Part shown: positions 46,849 to 57,200 of the stretch, piece by piece
Position numbering within the stretch: position 1 is the first letter of the stretch
Layout: each line of letters opens with the position of its first letter
DNA from: Salminus brasiliensis
Lineage: Eukaryota > Chordata > Actinopteri > Characiformes > Bryconidae
Reading direction: 5' to 3'
Assembly (NCBI RefSeq): GCF_030463535.1
Contig: NC_132901.1
Span: 7,424,740 to 7,488,739 of the forward strand
Length of the DNA: 64,000 nt
Translations under genes and position numbers: made by a program
Notes under the pieces: model-generated
Told to the model about the DNA's origin: nothing
The model's input: the letters and a program-made list of their open reading frames with translations, nothing else
Databases searched by the model: none

Positions 46849-47478
46849 ATGTGGCAGCTTGGATGTCTTGGGCTGTTGTTACTGCTGCTGATTGGCGAGG
46901 GCGCGAGAGCGCGCAGTGGAGGAAAAAAGCGGGAAAGTGGCGTAATCGTGAGCACGCGCACCGGAAACTGGAGCATCTTCGAGGGCAGATTTACGGCGCA
47001 GGACGGCTCCCGGTGCACGTGGACGGCAAACGGAGAGAAGACGTTCTTTCTCCGCGTCGCTTGCGAGCCTAAACGCCGGACCCACGCGCTCGGCAGATTT
47101 TCGTGCCAGTACGTGGGCGAGCCTGCGGCTTGCGCGTCTTACAGCGGCGGCGCGCGCCGCTACTGGAGGCAGGTCGCACGCGCTCTCGCGAAGCAAACGC
47201 AGCTGTGTGCTGACGAGCGCGCCGTGTTGCGGGTGGGGATGTGCGCGCACGCACCACCAGCCGCGCACTTCAGACTCGAGAGACCGAAGAAAGAAGAGGC
47301 AGTAGCGAAAACAACGACAACAGTGAAAACCACGGTGGAGCTTTTAGGGAGCTCCGCCGCGCCGGAGTGCACAGGGAGCGCAGATCACCGCAAGCTCGCC
47401 GAGGAGAAGTGTGGAGAGACGTGGGCGAGCTTTTGTAGGTTCATGTTTACCATAGTACAGAGTGAAGGAGACTGCTGA
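46849..47478 (+). CDS. fgfbp2: fibroblast growth factor-binding protein 2-like, secreted
   Basis: Coding exon of 209 codons. The chosen ATG opens a signal peptide (MWQLGCLGLLLLLLIGEGARA). An earlier in-frame ATG at 46807 lies upstream of the splice acceptor, so it is unlikely to be in the mRNA. The core holds GRFTAQDGSRCTWTANGE, VACEPKRRTH, FSCQYVGEPAACASYSGG, RRYWRQVARALAKQTQLCAD and RVGMCAHAPP, the FGFBP cysteine pattern. A short Lys/Thr linker leads to the C-terminal LAEEKCGETWASFCRFMF. It shares this plan, and the AEE-x-C start of the last segment, with fgfbp1 5 kb upstream. The sequence is much richer in G, C and CpG than anything else in the window. FGFBP3 is a less likely alternative, given the gene order. 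Confidence 0.88.
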   Translation: MWQLGCLGLLLLLLIGEGARARSGGKKRESGVIVSTRTGNWSIFEGRFTAQDGSRCTWTANGEKTFFLRVACEPKRRTHALGRFSCQYVGEPAACASYSGGARRYWRQVARALAKQTQLCADERAVLRVGMCAHAPPAAHFRLERPKKEEAVAKTTTTVKTTVELLGSSAAPECTGSADHRKLAEEKCGETWASFCRFMFTIVQSEGDC

Positions 47479-48105
47479 GGGGGCGGTGGAGGTGATAGTG
47501 TGATAAATACACTCACACAGTAAAGCTTTCTAGTGTTGAATGAGCTCGAATGGTGCAGAATTAATGAGTTAGCTGAATTAGTGATAAGCTACCAAAGGTG
47601 GCCAGAGCTGTTTCGGAGGCATGAGGGGGACATGCTCAATATTTGGGAGCTGGTATAAATGTAATGGTTAATCTGTGTAAATACTCCTAATGCCTGAGAC
47701 ACTTATTTACTATATTTACTAAAATATATGCATTGATTTCTCCATACTAGAATAGAATTCTAGAACAGAATTAAGTTTATATACAAGAACAGAGGAAAGC
47801 AGATCCAACGTTGTGATTTAAGCTAAAGTTTTGAACACATCAAATGTCGAGTCCTTTTGAGATTAGAAAGTATTTGCGAAGAACGATAAAATTTTGTTCG
47901 AGAAATGTTATGCCTTGTAGTGGACTCAGCCCAGAACGGTGTTGATATAACTCCAGAAAGATATTTTGAATGTCTTAGCGTGTAAACTTTTTTTTAAAAG
48001 AGTAAATAAGGTAAATATTCTGATTCAGCTGTTCAATCTTTTGTTCTCCCCACATTATTAAAACATAAATATGTGTAAAATAAATGTATAAAAATGTTTT
48101 AATTC

Positions 48106-48108
<3 letters not shown>

Positions 48109-48148
<40 letters not shown>
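48109..48148. repeat. (GT)n microsatellite
   Basis: About 20 GT units. Confidence 0.9.
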
Positions 48149-48150
<2 letters not shown>

Positions 48151-48256
48151 ACTGAATTTGAATGTCATGATTTCCTCACAAAAATATGGTAAAAGATCTA
48201 GTAGCAAAATACAAGCATACTTGTACTTACTGAATGGCTGGACATTCAGGAATATA

Positions 48257-48316
48257 TTATTATTATTATTAGTAGTAGTAGTGGTGGTAGGTGTTATTTT
48301 TATTAATAATAACATA

Positions 48317-48361
<45 letters not shown>
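48257..48361. repeat. (ATT)n and (AAT)n microsatellite
   Basis: ATT, AGT and GGT units on the left turn into a pure AAT run of about 15 units on the right. Confidence 0.88.
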
Positions 48362-49589
48362 CTAAGACACTTGAAGCTAATAATTAATTGTATTTGAGAC
48401 AGGTCTGCCCCTGTAGCAGAAAAAAACATGTGGCAAGGTCATGTTTAGGCTATTGGGGTCTCTAAAACCTATTGTGTAAGACGCATGTGTTAAACTCATG
48501 CACTAAAGATGTCACTAAAAGGTTGAAAAGGTGTCAGAAAAAGTGATAGAGGAGAGAACAAGATATTTTACTGTTTTGCTCTCAGAACAGGCTCAGTTCA
48601 TGTTATGTAGAATAGATAATGTGAAGGTAGTCTGTCATAGATCGATGAGGAAAAGTGAAAAGACAGTCTGAGAGTAGGGTCATTTTTAAAGTATTGATGT
48701 ATAGTGAACAGTCTTACTGTACACTCTGAATGCAACATGTTACTGTAGCTCTGTAAAGCATCATGGTCAAAATTCAGTAGTGAGTGAATTCTACAGTAAA
48801 CATATTTTATCCTGTAAATAACAATAGGGTCATTTTGAGCAGGATTTGTTTTTAGCATTTTTTTTTTTTTTTGCCAATAGTACATTTTCAGTTATTTCCA
48901 ACTCGGATACTAGTTTACATTGTCCTGCAGACGTTTTTATATCCTCCATAACTATTTCTAAACACAGAAATTAAGTAAGATTATATGTACACAGAGAAAG
49001 GCATCCAGTCTTTCAGATAAACAGATATAAGCTAGTGGTCTGTTCCTCAGCTTGCTATAGTTACTAGCTAAGCCTTTTTTAGCTCATATCTTTCAGCTTG
49101 TAAACAGTCAGTCTGTGAAGATGCAGTAAATTGACACCAAGCGTGAAAAGTGCCATTATTAGCTTTAATTTATACAGGTAGAGAGTAATAAGGAACTCGA
49201 CTTTCACTGCATGGTACTGCATTTCTACATAATACTAGCTACACTGCACTGTGAGAGAGACACACCTTCCTAGCTCGTATGCTAGTGTACATAGAATTAC
49301 CAAAATGAACATGACATTTTTTAGATTGTGATCTGGTGCCATTTAGTTGATTACATCATCAGTTCAGTGTTGGAGTAACATTACTGGATCAACGTCTGTG
49401 TGTGCCTCTGTATCTGCCTGTGCAATAACTAGCACTAGCTAGCTCTATTTGGCTCTATAACAAAATTGATTTAGTACTTATGTATTAAAAACATTTTTGA
49501 AAAATTTTAAAATTATACCATAAATATTTTTTGTGACTTTTTGTGTCTTTATTTTAAAATTTATTAGAGTAGTGTAGTGACTGTAACTG

Positions 49590-50320
49590 GTCGGTGTGTG
49601 AATGCAGTCTTATGCAAAAATATATAAAGATAAACAGTAAGTTGCATATTCTAACAGTAATGTAATGTTTTTAATACATACTGGAATTAGTTTCGAGAGT
49701 GGCCTACTTTGGAATATGTTTGTTAAAACATATTTAAAAGAACTGCAGAATTCTGGAAAAAGGTCTGGTGGTGAAAAGACCAAGACTAACCTGTATCACA
49801 GTGATGATAAGAGCAAAGTGTTGACTGGCCACAATCCAAAGTATACCACCTTATCTGAAAACGTGGTGGGGTGTCATGGCCTAGGCATGTATGGCTGCCA
49901 CAGCTAGTGGCGCACTTATCCTTACTGATGACATAACTCCTGAAGGTAGTAGCACATTCAGAGGTGTACAGGAACATTTTATCTTCTCTAGTTCTAGACT
50001 CCAGACTCCAGACTCACTGGGCCGTGCATTTTACATCAAGATAATGATCCAAAACATACTGCTCAGGCAACACAGGTGTTTTTTCACAAAGAAAAAAACA
50101 GTCACCCAAAATAAATTGAATTGAATGTTTATAAATTATGTGAATATAATAAAGTGGCAAAGTGGCAATAACTGTGATCACAGACTTATGAATTACAGAC
50201 TTCAAGAGATATGCCAAAAAGTACTTGACTGCTTTAATGTACCTATCATTGCTATGTCCCAAACATTATGGGGCCCTGCAATTAAAGGAGACTGCGTAAA
50301 AGTGTAAGTTCAAGTTAATC
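49590..50320 (+). mobile_element. decayed Tc1-like transposon
   Basis: Plus strand shows GATGACATAACTCCTGAAGG, then CATTTTACATCAAGATAATGATCC and AAACATACTGC, equivalent to the QDNDPKHTA region. The right end has ATGTCCCAAACATTATGGGG. The left end has CTTATGCAAAAATATATAAA. No open frame. Confidence 0.7.
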
Positions 50321-51420
50321 ACTAGCTGTATGCAAATGCTTTAATTATGCTCTGATTGGTTTGATTTAAATTGATAAACTGTGGAGCAGAGGAGCATTTC
50401 AAGGACACACACACTCACACACCAACAGTTAGAAGATTGTCGATTAGAAATATGTTGCAGTCACATGCACTCACAGCCACACAACCATGACAGACTGTTC
50501 TTGTCCACTGTCACAGTGTGATAGCAAGATACAGAAACCATGCATTCAAAACAAGAGGGTGTGGGTGTGTGTGTGTGCATTGGGGGGTGGGTATGCCGGT
50601 AAACCTCACCTGATTCTTTTCATACCTGTGTGGTTTTGCCCTTCACAGCCCCACACATTATGTTTCTTGAGGCCACTGGTGGTTTGGATTCACTGAACCG
50701 TTGAAAAGCTCAGTACACTGTTTTTGCTTCTGATCAGTTTACTAAACTGTTCTTTGATACACATTATGTTTTATTTATGTTTCTCATTTTTAGCTTCACT
50801 ATTTTAGCTATTTTTGCCTGCTTTATTGGTATCAAAGGAACATAATGCAAGTATTGTGTTACCAGTCATTCAGAGTGGAATGGTGTGAAATGGGGTAATG
50901 AAATGAGCCTTAATTACTCATATTTCATTGCTGAAAGGAACCAGTAGCTGCAAAGTCATTATATAGCCATTATATTTACTATCCAAAAACACCAGCTCAA
51001 CCAGTATACATGTAAATATCTTAAAAATGTAAAGGCCAGTTACTGTGAGTCTGGTACACCCTCATGTGTTTCAACGTTTCAAAAAGTTCTTTAGACAACA
51101 ATTTATACAATTATAAAATGATAAAAGTTATAATAAAATTAATATCCAGATGTTTTTAAAGTGATCAGATCTTGAAGCGACAGAACAAATTAAAGTATAT
51201 GATTTATCATTGTTCCCAAAGATATTGTATACCATCTGGTGTAGGTTATTGTACATATTATGACTGAATAAAAAAAAAAAACGTTCCAGACTTCCCAGAC
51301 AGTGCTGGGTATTTGTATGAGTGTTTCATTCACGTGAACGTTCATGTTCCTACATGCTTATCAGTTGCACCTGGGCTCACAGGCAGAAAAAAGATTTCCA
51401 GAAGGGAAGTGGGCTTAATG

Positions 51421-51435
51421 CCCCCCCCCCCCCCC
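51421..51435. repeat. poly(C) tract, 15 C
   Basis: Uninterrupted C run followed by CA units. Confidence 0.9.
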
Positions 51436-51559
51436 AACACACACACCCAACCAACACATACATGGCAGGTGCTTTACTATTTGCAAAGCATATATAAATG
51501 AATGTAGTCTGACAATAGCATTCAACAAACAATAGCAATACAGTGATAGAATAAAAACA

Positions 51560-52220
51560 TGAACATGTTCACACATAACATGGCTTGCATTACTGTAATG
51601 CCCTTCTGGTTGGAAGCTGCTAGAGTACTCACTAGGGGTTTGGAAATTTGACCATATTAGTCCTGTTCTTTCGTCTCTGCACTGGTTAGCAGCTACATTC
51701 CGCATTGATTATAAAATTCTCCTTCTGACTTGTAAGTCACTAAATGGTTTGGCCCCACAGTATCTTGGGAAATGTCTTAAACCCTACCAACCATCACGTA
51801 CACTTTGTTCGCAGGATGCTGGCCTTCTGTTAGTTACTTACTTTAGAAGAATCAACCCTGAGGAAAGACGTTTCTCTCATAAAGCCCCCCAACTCTAACC
51901 TTTGAACTCTTATTTCACTCATGTTTTTCATCTTCTATGGCTTTATGGCACATTTGCCACTCTTGATTCAGTATTGTTGTTTTATTCCTGTTTTGCTTTT
52001 TATTGTGCTATCCGGTATTTTGAGTAGAGGAGGATGGGTCCCCGTTTTGAGTCAGGGTTCCTCTCAAGGTTTCTTCCTCTGGATCTGAGAAAGATTTTCC
52101 TTGTCACTGTCACCACTGGCTTGTTCAAAAGAGGCTTGAGCTTAAATCTTTGTACAGCTTTGAGACACCATTAAATGTGAAAAGCACTATATAAATACAT
52201 TTCAAATGAATTGAATTGAA
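51560..52220 (+). mobile_element. LINE 3' fragment
   Basis: Translated pieces HYCNALL-type, then SLHWLAATFRIDYKILLLTC and KSLNGLAPQYL are the conserved C-terminus of fish LINE reverse transcriptases. A 3' UTR follows with GAGGATGGGTCCCCGTTTTG, then CAAGGTTTCTTCCTCTGGAT and a (TGAATT)n-like tail. Related 3' UTR sequence recurs at 63239-63510 and, inverted, at 55827-55895. Confidence 0.82.
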
Positions 52221-52949
52221 TGGCAAGCAATGAGACTTACAAACTGTTGTTCTTCATCTTTACAAATGTAATTAATCATTTAATTAATTATGACGTTATT
52301 CTCTCTCCCCCACATACATGCACACAAAAACAATGAATGTGCATTGTTCTGGAGGTACAGAAGTTTCATCTGCATTATTCTGCCTTGTGGCTTGAGATGG
52401 CGTGACCCTCCCACCCCTTAATTCACAGACGTTCATTGGCCAAGCCCCTGTCCTATGCCCACACCTATTTTTTAAAACATCTGCCCCTTTGTCCTTTCCA
52501 CTGGTCTACACATCTACATATTACTTGCACACAGTGGCAAATTAGGTCAAACATATTCTTGTCACACAAGCACAAACGAACACATGCATGGTGGCACACA
52601 CCCTTAAATTTAAAAGGCATGGACAAAAAAACATACTCAAAATATACCTTACAAAATCACTCTTTACAATCACTCAAAATAGTTTTTAAGGTTTCATGTT
52701 TAAAATGGTTCTATATAACACAATAAAGGGATTCCACTGTGACAGAGAACCATTTTTCATAATGTGTAGTAGCAGCCACCTTAAAGCCTATATATTTTCC
52801 CCCATTTTTGTGTCATATAGTGTCAAACTACCAAACTGCCAGTTGGACAATTTCTAATTTCCCTTCTTTATAAATCCTCTGACTATTTAAACCTTGCACT
52901 AACACTTGTTTAAAAGATCAGAAAATAAAGCAATCAGTGCCCACACTTC

Positions 52950-53110
52950 AGGTGAAGGCTTCGAAAACATAACGGTTTAGGCGATGGTATGATGGTAGCA
53001 GCAGAATGAAGTCTTCAGAAACATTGTTTGCCAATTTACAAAGAAATGCATCCGGTTGAATCCAAAGGAACTTAAGACAATGGCTTAATGCAGTTATTGC
53101 AAGAAAATTA
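52950..53110 (+). mobile_element. Tc1-like fragment
   Basis: GGTAGCAGCAGAATGAAGTC, then TTCAGAAACATTGTTTGCCA and AATTTACAAAGAAATGCATC match a transposase segment of fish Tc1 elements similar to that at 49900-50050. Very short remnant. Confidence 0.5.
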
Positions 53111-53292
53111 TATTTATATTTTAATTATATTTATATTTTTAGTTTACTTTTATTTTTAGTCTGTTCTGTTTACCACCCAACAATATCCAGCCAAGGGAAG
53201 CTCTGTGGGAAGAGACTGATACTGATGATGGGCTGAAGAAGGAATAACAAGAAGAGCTTGTAAAGTGGAGCTTCCTGTTTCAAGTGTTTTGG

Positions 53293-53297
53293 CTAGT
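53293..53297. repeat. target-site duplication, left copy
   Basis: CTAGT immediately before the LTR; its twin is at 53985-53989. Confidence 0.85.
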
Positions 53298-53984
53298 TGT
53301 CACGCCCGCGCCGCCGTGGCTGCCCCAGGGGCGGTCTCGGGCCGCGGCTCACAGGCGATCAAGAACTCCCTATCACGGTCATGTCATGGACTCCAATGTT
53401 GAAGAGGACTTTTATGTTGACAGTCATGTTTTGTTCTTGCTTCACTGTTCAGTTTGAGTCACTGTGTTTGTCTTCACGTTCTGTTGATGTGTTACATCTG
53501 TGGGCTGGTGCGTTCACACATAACATGGCTTGAACTCTCCTCGCTTCGGTTGTGAAGCTCTCGTCAAGGAAGTCAGCTCTGGTGCGCGCTCTAGTTATCG
53601 CCTGTGTTCTGGTAAGCTATCCCCGTCATTATCTCGGTTCTGTTGTTTGGGTTCGGCAGCGGATCCCTCAGCTCCGGAGGTCCAGTAAGTCTCAGAAGCG
53701 CCTGACCCGCGCTGTCTCTGTTTCACGGTTTTCCCCAGGTACTGTCTGTAGGTTTAGGTTTTCCGTATCGTTCTGGCTCAGCCCTGGCATGCTAGCCTAG
53801 ACCTCGTCCCTCACCAGCCACAGGTGTGCTCTTCTGTTTGCCCAGTTTGGTTGTCACGTTAACCCTGTTAGTCTGTTGCTGCTTTTTCATTGTTTTCTGC
53901 CCTGTTTGAGTTAATAAACTCTCTCGCCTTGGTCCATCCCCTGCGAGTGTTCTCCCTCATTGTCTGACCCAGTGGATCATGACA
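53298..53984. mobile_element. solo LTR of an LTR retrotransposon
   Basis: 687 bp beginning TGTCACG and ending ATCATGACA, so it has the TG...CA ends of an LTR with terminal inverted TGTCA/TGACA. Perfect 5-bp target duplication CTAGT flanks it. It is GC-richer than its surroundings and contains AATAAA near 53913, as expected of an LTR poly(A) signal on the plus strand. No internal gag-pol sequence lies beside it, so it is a recombined solo LTR. The family (Gypsy-like or retroviral-like) is not known. Confidence 0.85.
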
Positions 53985-53989
53985 CTAGT
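53985..53989. repeat. target-site duplication, right copy
   Basis: CTAGT immediately after the LTR. Confidence 0.85.
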
Positions 53990-54047
53990 GAACGTGTGTA
54001 TAAACCAAAATAAGAGCAAGAATTTTGTATAATTATGCATACATTTT

Positions 54048-54053
54048 TTTATT
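54048..54053 (-). terminator. candidate anxa5 poly(A) signal
   Basis: AATAAA on the minus strand, about 155 bases beyond the annexin stop codon. Confidence 0.5.
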
Positions 54054-54208
54054 TCAGTAGAAGAATTAAGAAGAATTATTTCAGTAGAAGAAATAACATG
54101 GATGTTGTCATCTTGTGCGTGATTACATGGCACTGTCTCTTACACCTTTGATTAAACTTTTCTTTTATAGCCAATCACATTTTGTACTGTACTGTCAAGT
54201 GTAATGAG

Positions 54209-54271
54209 TTAGGCATCATCTCCAGCACACAGCAGAAGCAGGGCCTTACTATAGTCACCAGTAGTGTCATT
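54209..54271 (-). CDS. anxa5: anxa5 terminal coding exon
   Basis: 63 nt with stop. [20 protein letters not shown] ends in TAA. It follows the repeat-4 exon in the right order and phase. A near copy of this exon sits in an upstream intron at 55665-55733. Confidence 0.95.
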   Translation of the reverse strand, partial: NDTTGDYSKALLLLCAGDDA

Positions 54272-57200
54272 CTGTATAAGAGGGAGAGAGAACATTTGTG
54301 TTGTTTTTTTTAAATTTTTTTTTTTTTTTTTTATATATATATATATATAAATCAGTGGACCAGTAGAAGATACACTACATTACAGAGTGGGAAACATATT
54401 ACATTACACAATCCAAATCTTGTAGGCCAACTATTTAAAACTGTGACTTAATAAAAAAACTTATTTTTCTCTTGTATTGCTGCCATAATTAATGTCCTTG
54501 AATTATTATTATTATTTTTATTTATTTTTATTTTTTACATAATCATACCTTAATCATGTTGTGCAGAGAGGTTGCAAACATCTTTCTGAACTCTGCACGT
54601 ATATCCAGCAGGTCAATTTCACTGCGAGAGACCATGATTCTTATCAGGGTTGCATCATCAGTGCCTGTCCCCTGCAGAAACAACAGACACTGTCAATATA
54701 TCATCACCATATCAGCAATACTCATACCAACTGTCTCAGTTCTGACACACTGTTTTAGATGATCTACGTAGGGCTCCAGGAGAAGGATTGGAGACTACTG
54801 TGCTGAATGATCTTCAAGCGAACCACAAATAATACCTTCATATTCACTAGGTAATGGGACTGGGTGTATGTCAATTTTAAAGATGTACTGAATTCTCTCC
54901 ATTCCCCATCGTAAATGCATATTTTTCCATTTTATAGCACCTTTAATAAAATAATTCAAGTGCTCAATTTAAAGACTACAAAGAATGAAATAAAGCAGTT
55001 ACCTGGCACAATCAGTTCAGAACCGTGGACAGCACTTCAAACAGCACTCAATCAATTTTAGTTTCAGCACCATAGTAAACATTTCAGCATTATTGACACT
55101 CATACCTTCATGGATTTGTACAGGCACTCAGCGAGATAGACTGGAACACTTCTGGCACACTTTACTGAGAGAGGAGGGGGTTATGTTAATGTGTTATGTG
55201 TTAAGGAACTTCATTCATGGTACACTAAAGAAAGTGTTTGTGTGTGTCTTACCCACAGCCAACAGCACTTCTTTCAGATCTCCAGAAGTTTCTTTCTGAA
55301 TGCTTTCTTCTATCTGAAATCCAGACAGTTTCAAATACGCATCAAACACTGCAAAATTAAAAACATGAAATGGAACAATGAGGATGTTACAGTGTAAAAG
55401 TTGGTAATGGGTAGTACAATGATATAATAAACATTGAGTATGACTGATTTGTCCAGTCCCAAGGCAGTAAAACTTCAGGGACTGACATTTTTATTTCAGT
55501 AGAAGAATTAAGAAGAATTAAATCAGTAGAAGAAATAACATGGATGTTGTCATCTTGTGCGTGAATACATGGCACTGTCTCTTACACCTTTGATTAAACT
55601 ACTTCTTTTATAACCAATCACATTTTGCACAGAGAAGAGAACAAGTACTGTCAAATGTAATGACTTGGGCATCATCTCCAGCACACAGCAGCAGCAGGGC
55701 CTTACTATAGTGACCAGTAGTGTCATTCTGTATAAGAGGGAGAGAGAACATTTGTGTGTTTTTTTTTTTTGTTTTGTTTTTTTGTTTTTTTCAGGGACTT
55801 CAGGGACTGCTACATTTTCCTTGTCAAGTCAGATTTATTTGTATAGCGCTTTTTACAACTGTTGTCACAAAGCAGCTTTACGTAATTCGTAATTAATCAA
55901 AGACAAAGAAGAAATAACGTTAGAAAAGGCAGACACTCCCAGAATGTTTCATAGGAGGAAAATGTCTGAGTAAGCCACCCCATGGCAATGTGACGTCAGG
56001 GTTTCTCATTTAGACAGCAGTCAATGGATGGGGCTTGGACATTGGCAATGGAGACTGATGGATCAGAATCCAACTTTTATTTCCATAGGTGTGTGAAAAA
56101 TGTAAAAACAATGCTCCTTTGTTTGAGCCCATTTCAAGTGAGCATTATACTGGAATTGGAAAGTGTTTATTGCTGCCCAGGTGTGCCCTGATTGATTGTT
56201 AAAACAATAAACTCTAAATGTATACTTCTGGTCTAAGACTTGGTTTCACCTGTGAAGACTGTATTTCTATATTTATTTTTTTTAATCACCCAAAATATAG
56301 ACCAGACCAGAGTACAATGATACCATACAAATTGGGTAGTGGGCAGTTCTCCCATCACTCTCCATCACAAATCATTGAGAAGAAATATGACAGAAACTAG
56401 CATCATCTCGCAATATATATTTACTCTTTCCACAAATGTGGTGTGATGCATGCTTACTGCTTCTGGGCTAAGATTAGTTTTTCACTGTTCCTTTCTTAGC
56501 ATTTCTTTAACACTATCCACCAATGTTGAAGGAGGAATTCTTATTGTTTATACTGATGCTTGTGTAAAACGAGTTTATTTTTATTTGTTTTAATCCATAA
56601 AGTAACTGCATCACTGTAGTGAAGAACAAAGATGATCATGGACATAATATATGTTAATAATATGCAGTGATTTCCAGCCAAATGTGGTTTTCCGCTCATT
56701 TCCGCTTAACTCCTGCACTCGTACTGCCACTTTATTAGCCATGTTTGGCTAATAAAACTCTATCCACAAACAAAAGGCCAAAACATTTGCACTGGAAGCA
56801 GTTACAGATTAATTAAACCTTGGTCATAGAGACAGACGTATTCTTATTTGGACACATTTTAACTATTTTTTTATTTAATGTCTCACTCGATCATGACAAG
56901 CCAGTTTTAGGCTTGTCAAAAGTGTTTTTCTCTACTGCCCAAAACCTAAACTCACTGAGCAATTTATTAGGGAGACTGTACACCTACTCATGCAATTATC
57001 TAATCAGTTAATTGAATGACAGCAGTGTAATGCATTTTGACCATCTGCCTCAAGTAATGGTCACATCAACCATAAAAAGGCAATGGAAAAAGTGTATTTT
57101 CATATTGATTGAATCAAAAACATGATTTTAGGTTTAAACATCATCTTACCCCAAAGCAAATAACATTGCCCTTAAATTGACTTTAAAAAAGCAATGATTT

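Larger units (their letters stand above)
47479..53292. other. intergenic region between fgfbp2 and the solo LTR
   Basis: No coding sequence recognised beyond transposon pieces. Includes the probable fgfbp2 3' UTR (an AATAAA at 48079-48084), GT and AAT microsatellites, two Tc1-like fragments, one LINE 3' fragment and a poly(C) run at 51421-51435. Confidence 0.65.
54041..54310 (-). repeat. direct duplication copy 1, holds the functional anxa5 terminal exon
   Basis: About 270 bases nearly identical to 55486-55765 in the same orientation. Both start near an AATAAA (read on the minus strand) and end in a T-rich tract. This copy carries the stop GAT GAT GCC TAA. Confidence 0.9.

Noticed and set aside
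46879-47372. Several long frames on both strands over fgfbp2
   Set aside because: High GC removes stop codons in all frames; only the plus frame has a signal peptide and the FGFBP cysteine pattern.
48058-48429. Leu-rich 123-codon frame
   Set aside because: Product of AAT/ATT and GT microsatellites.
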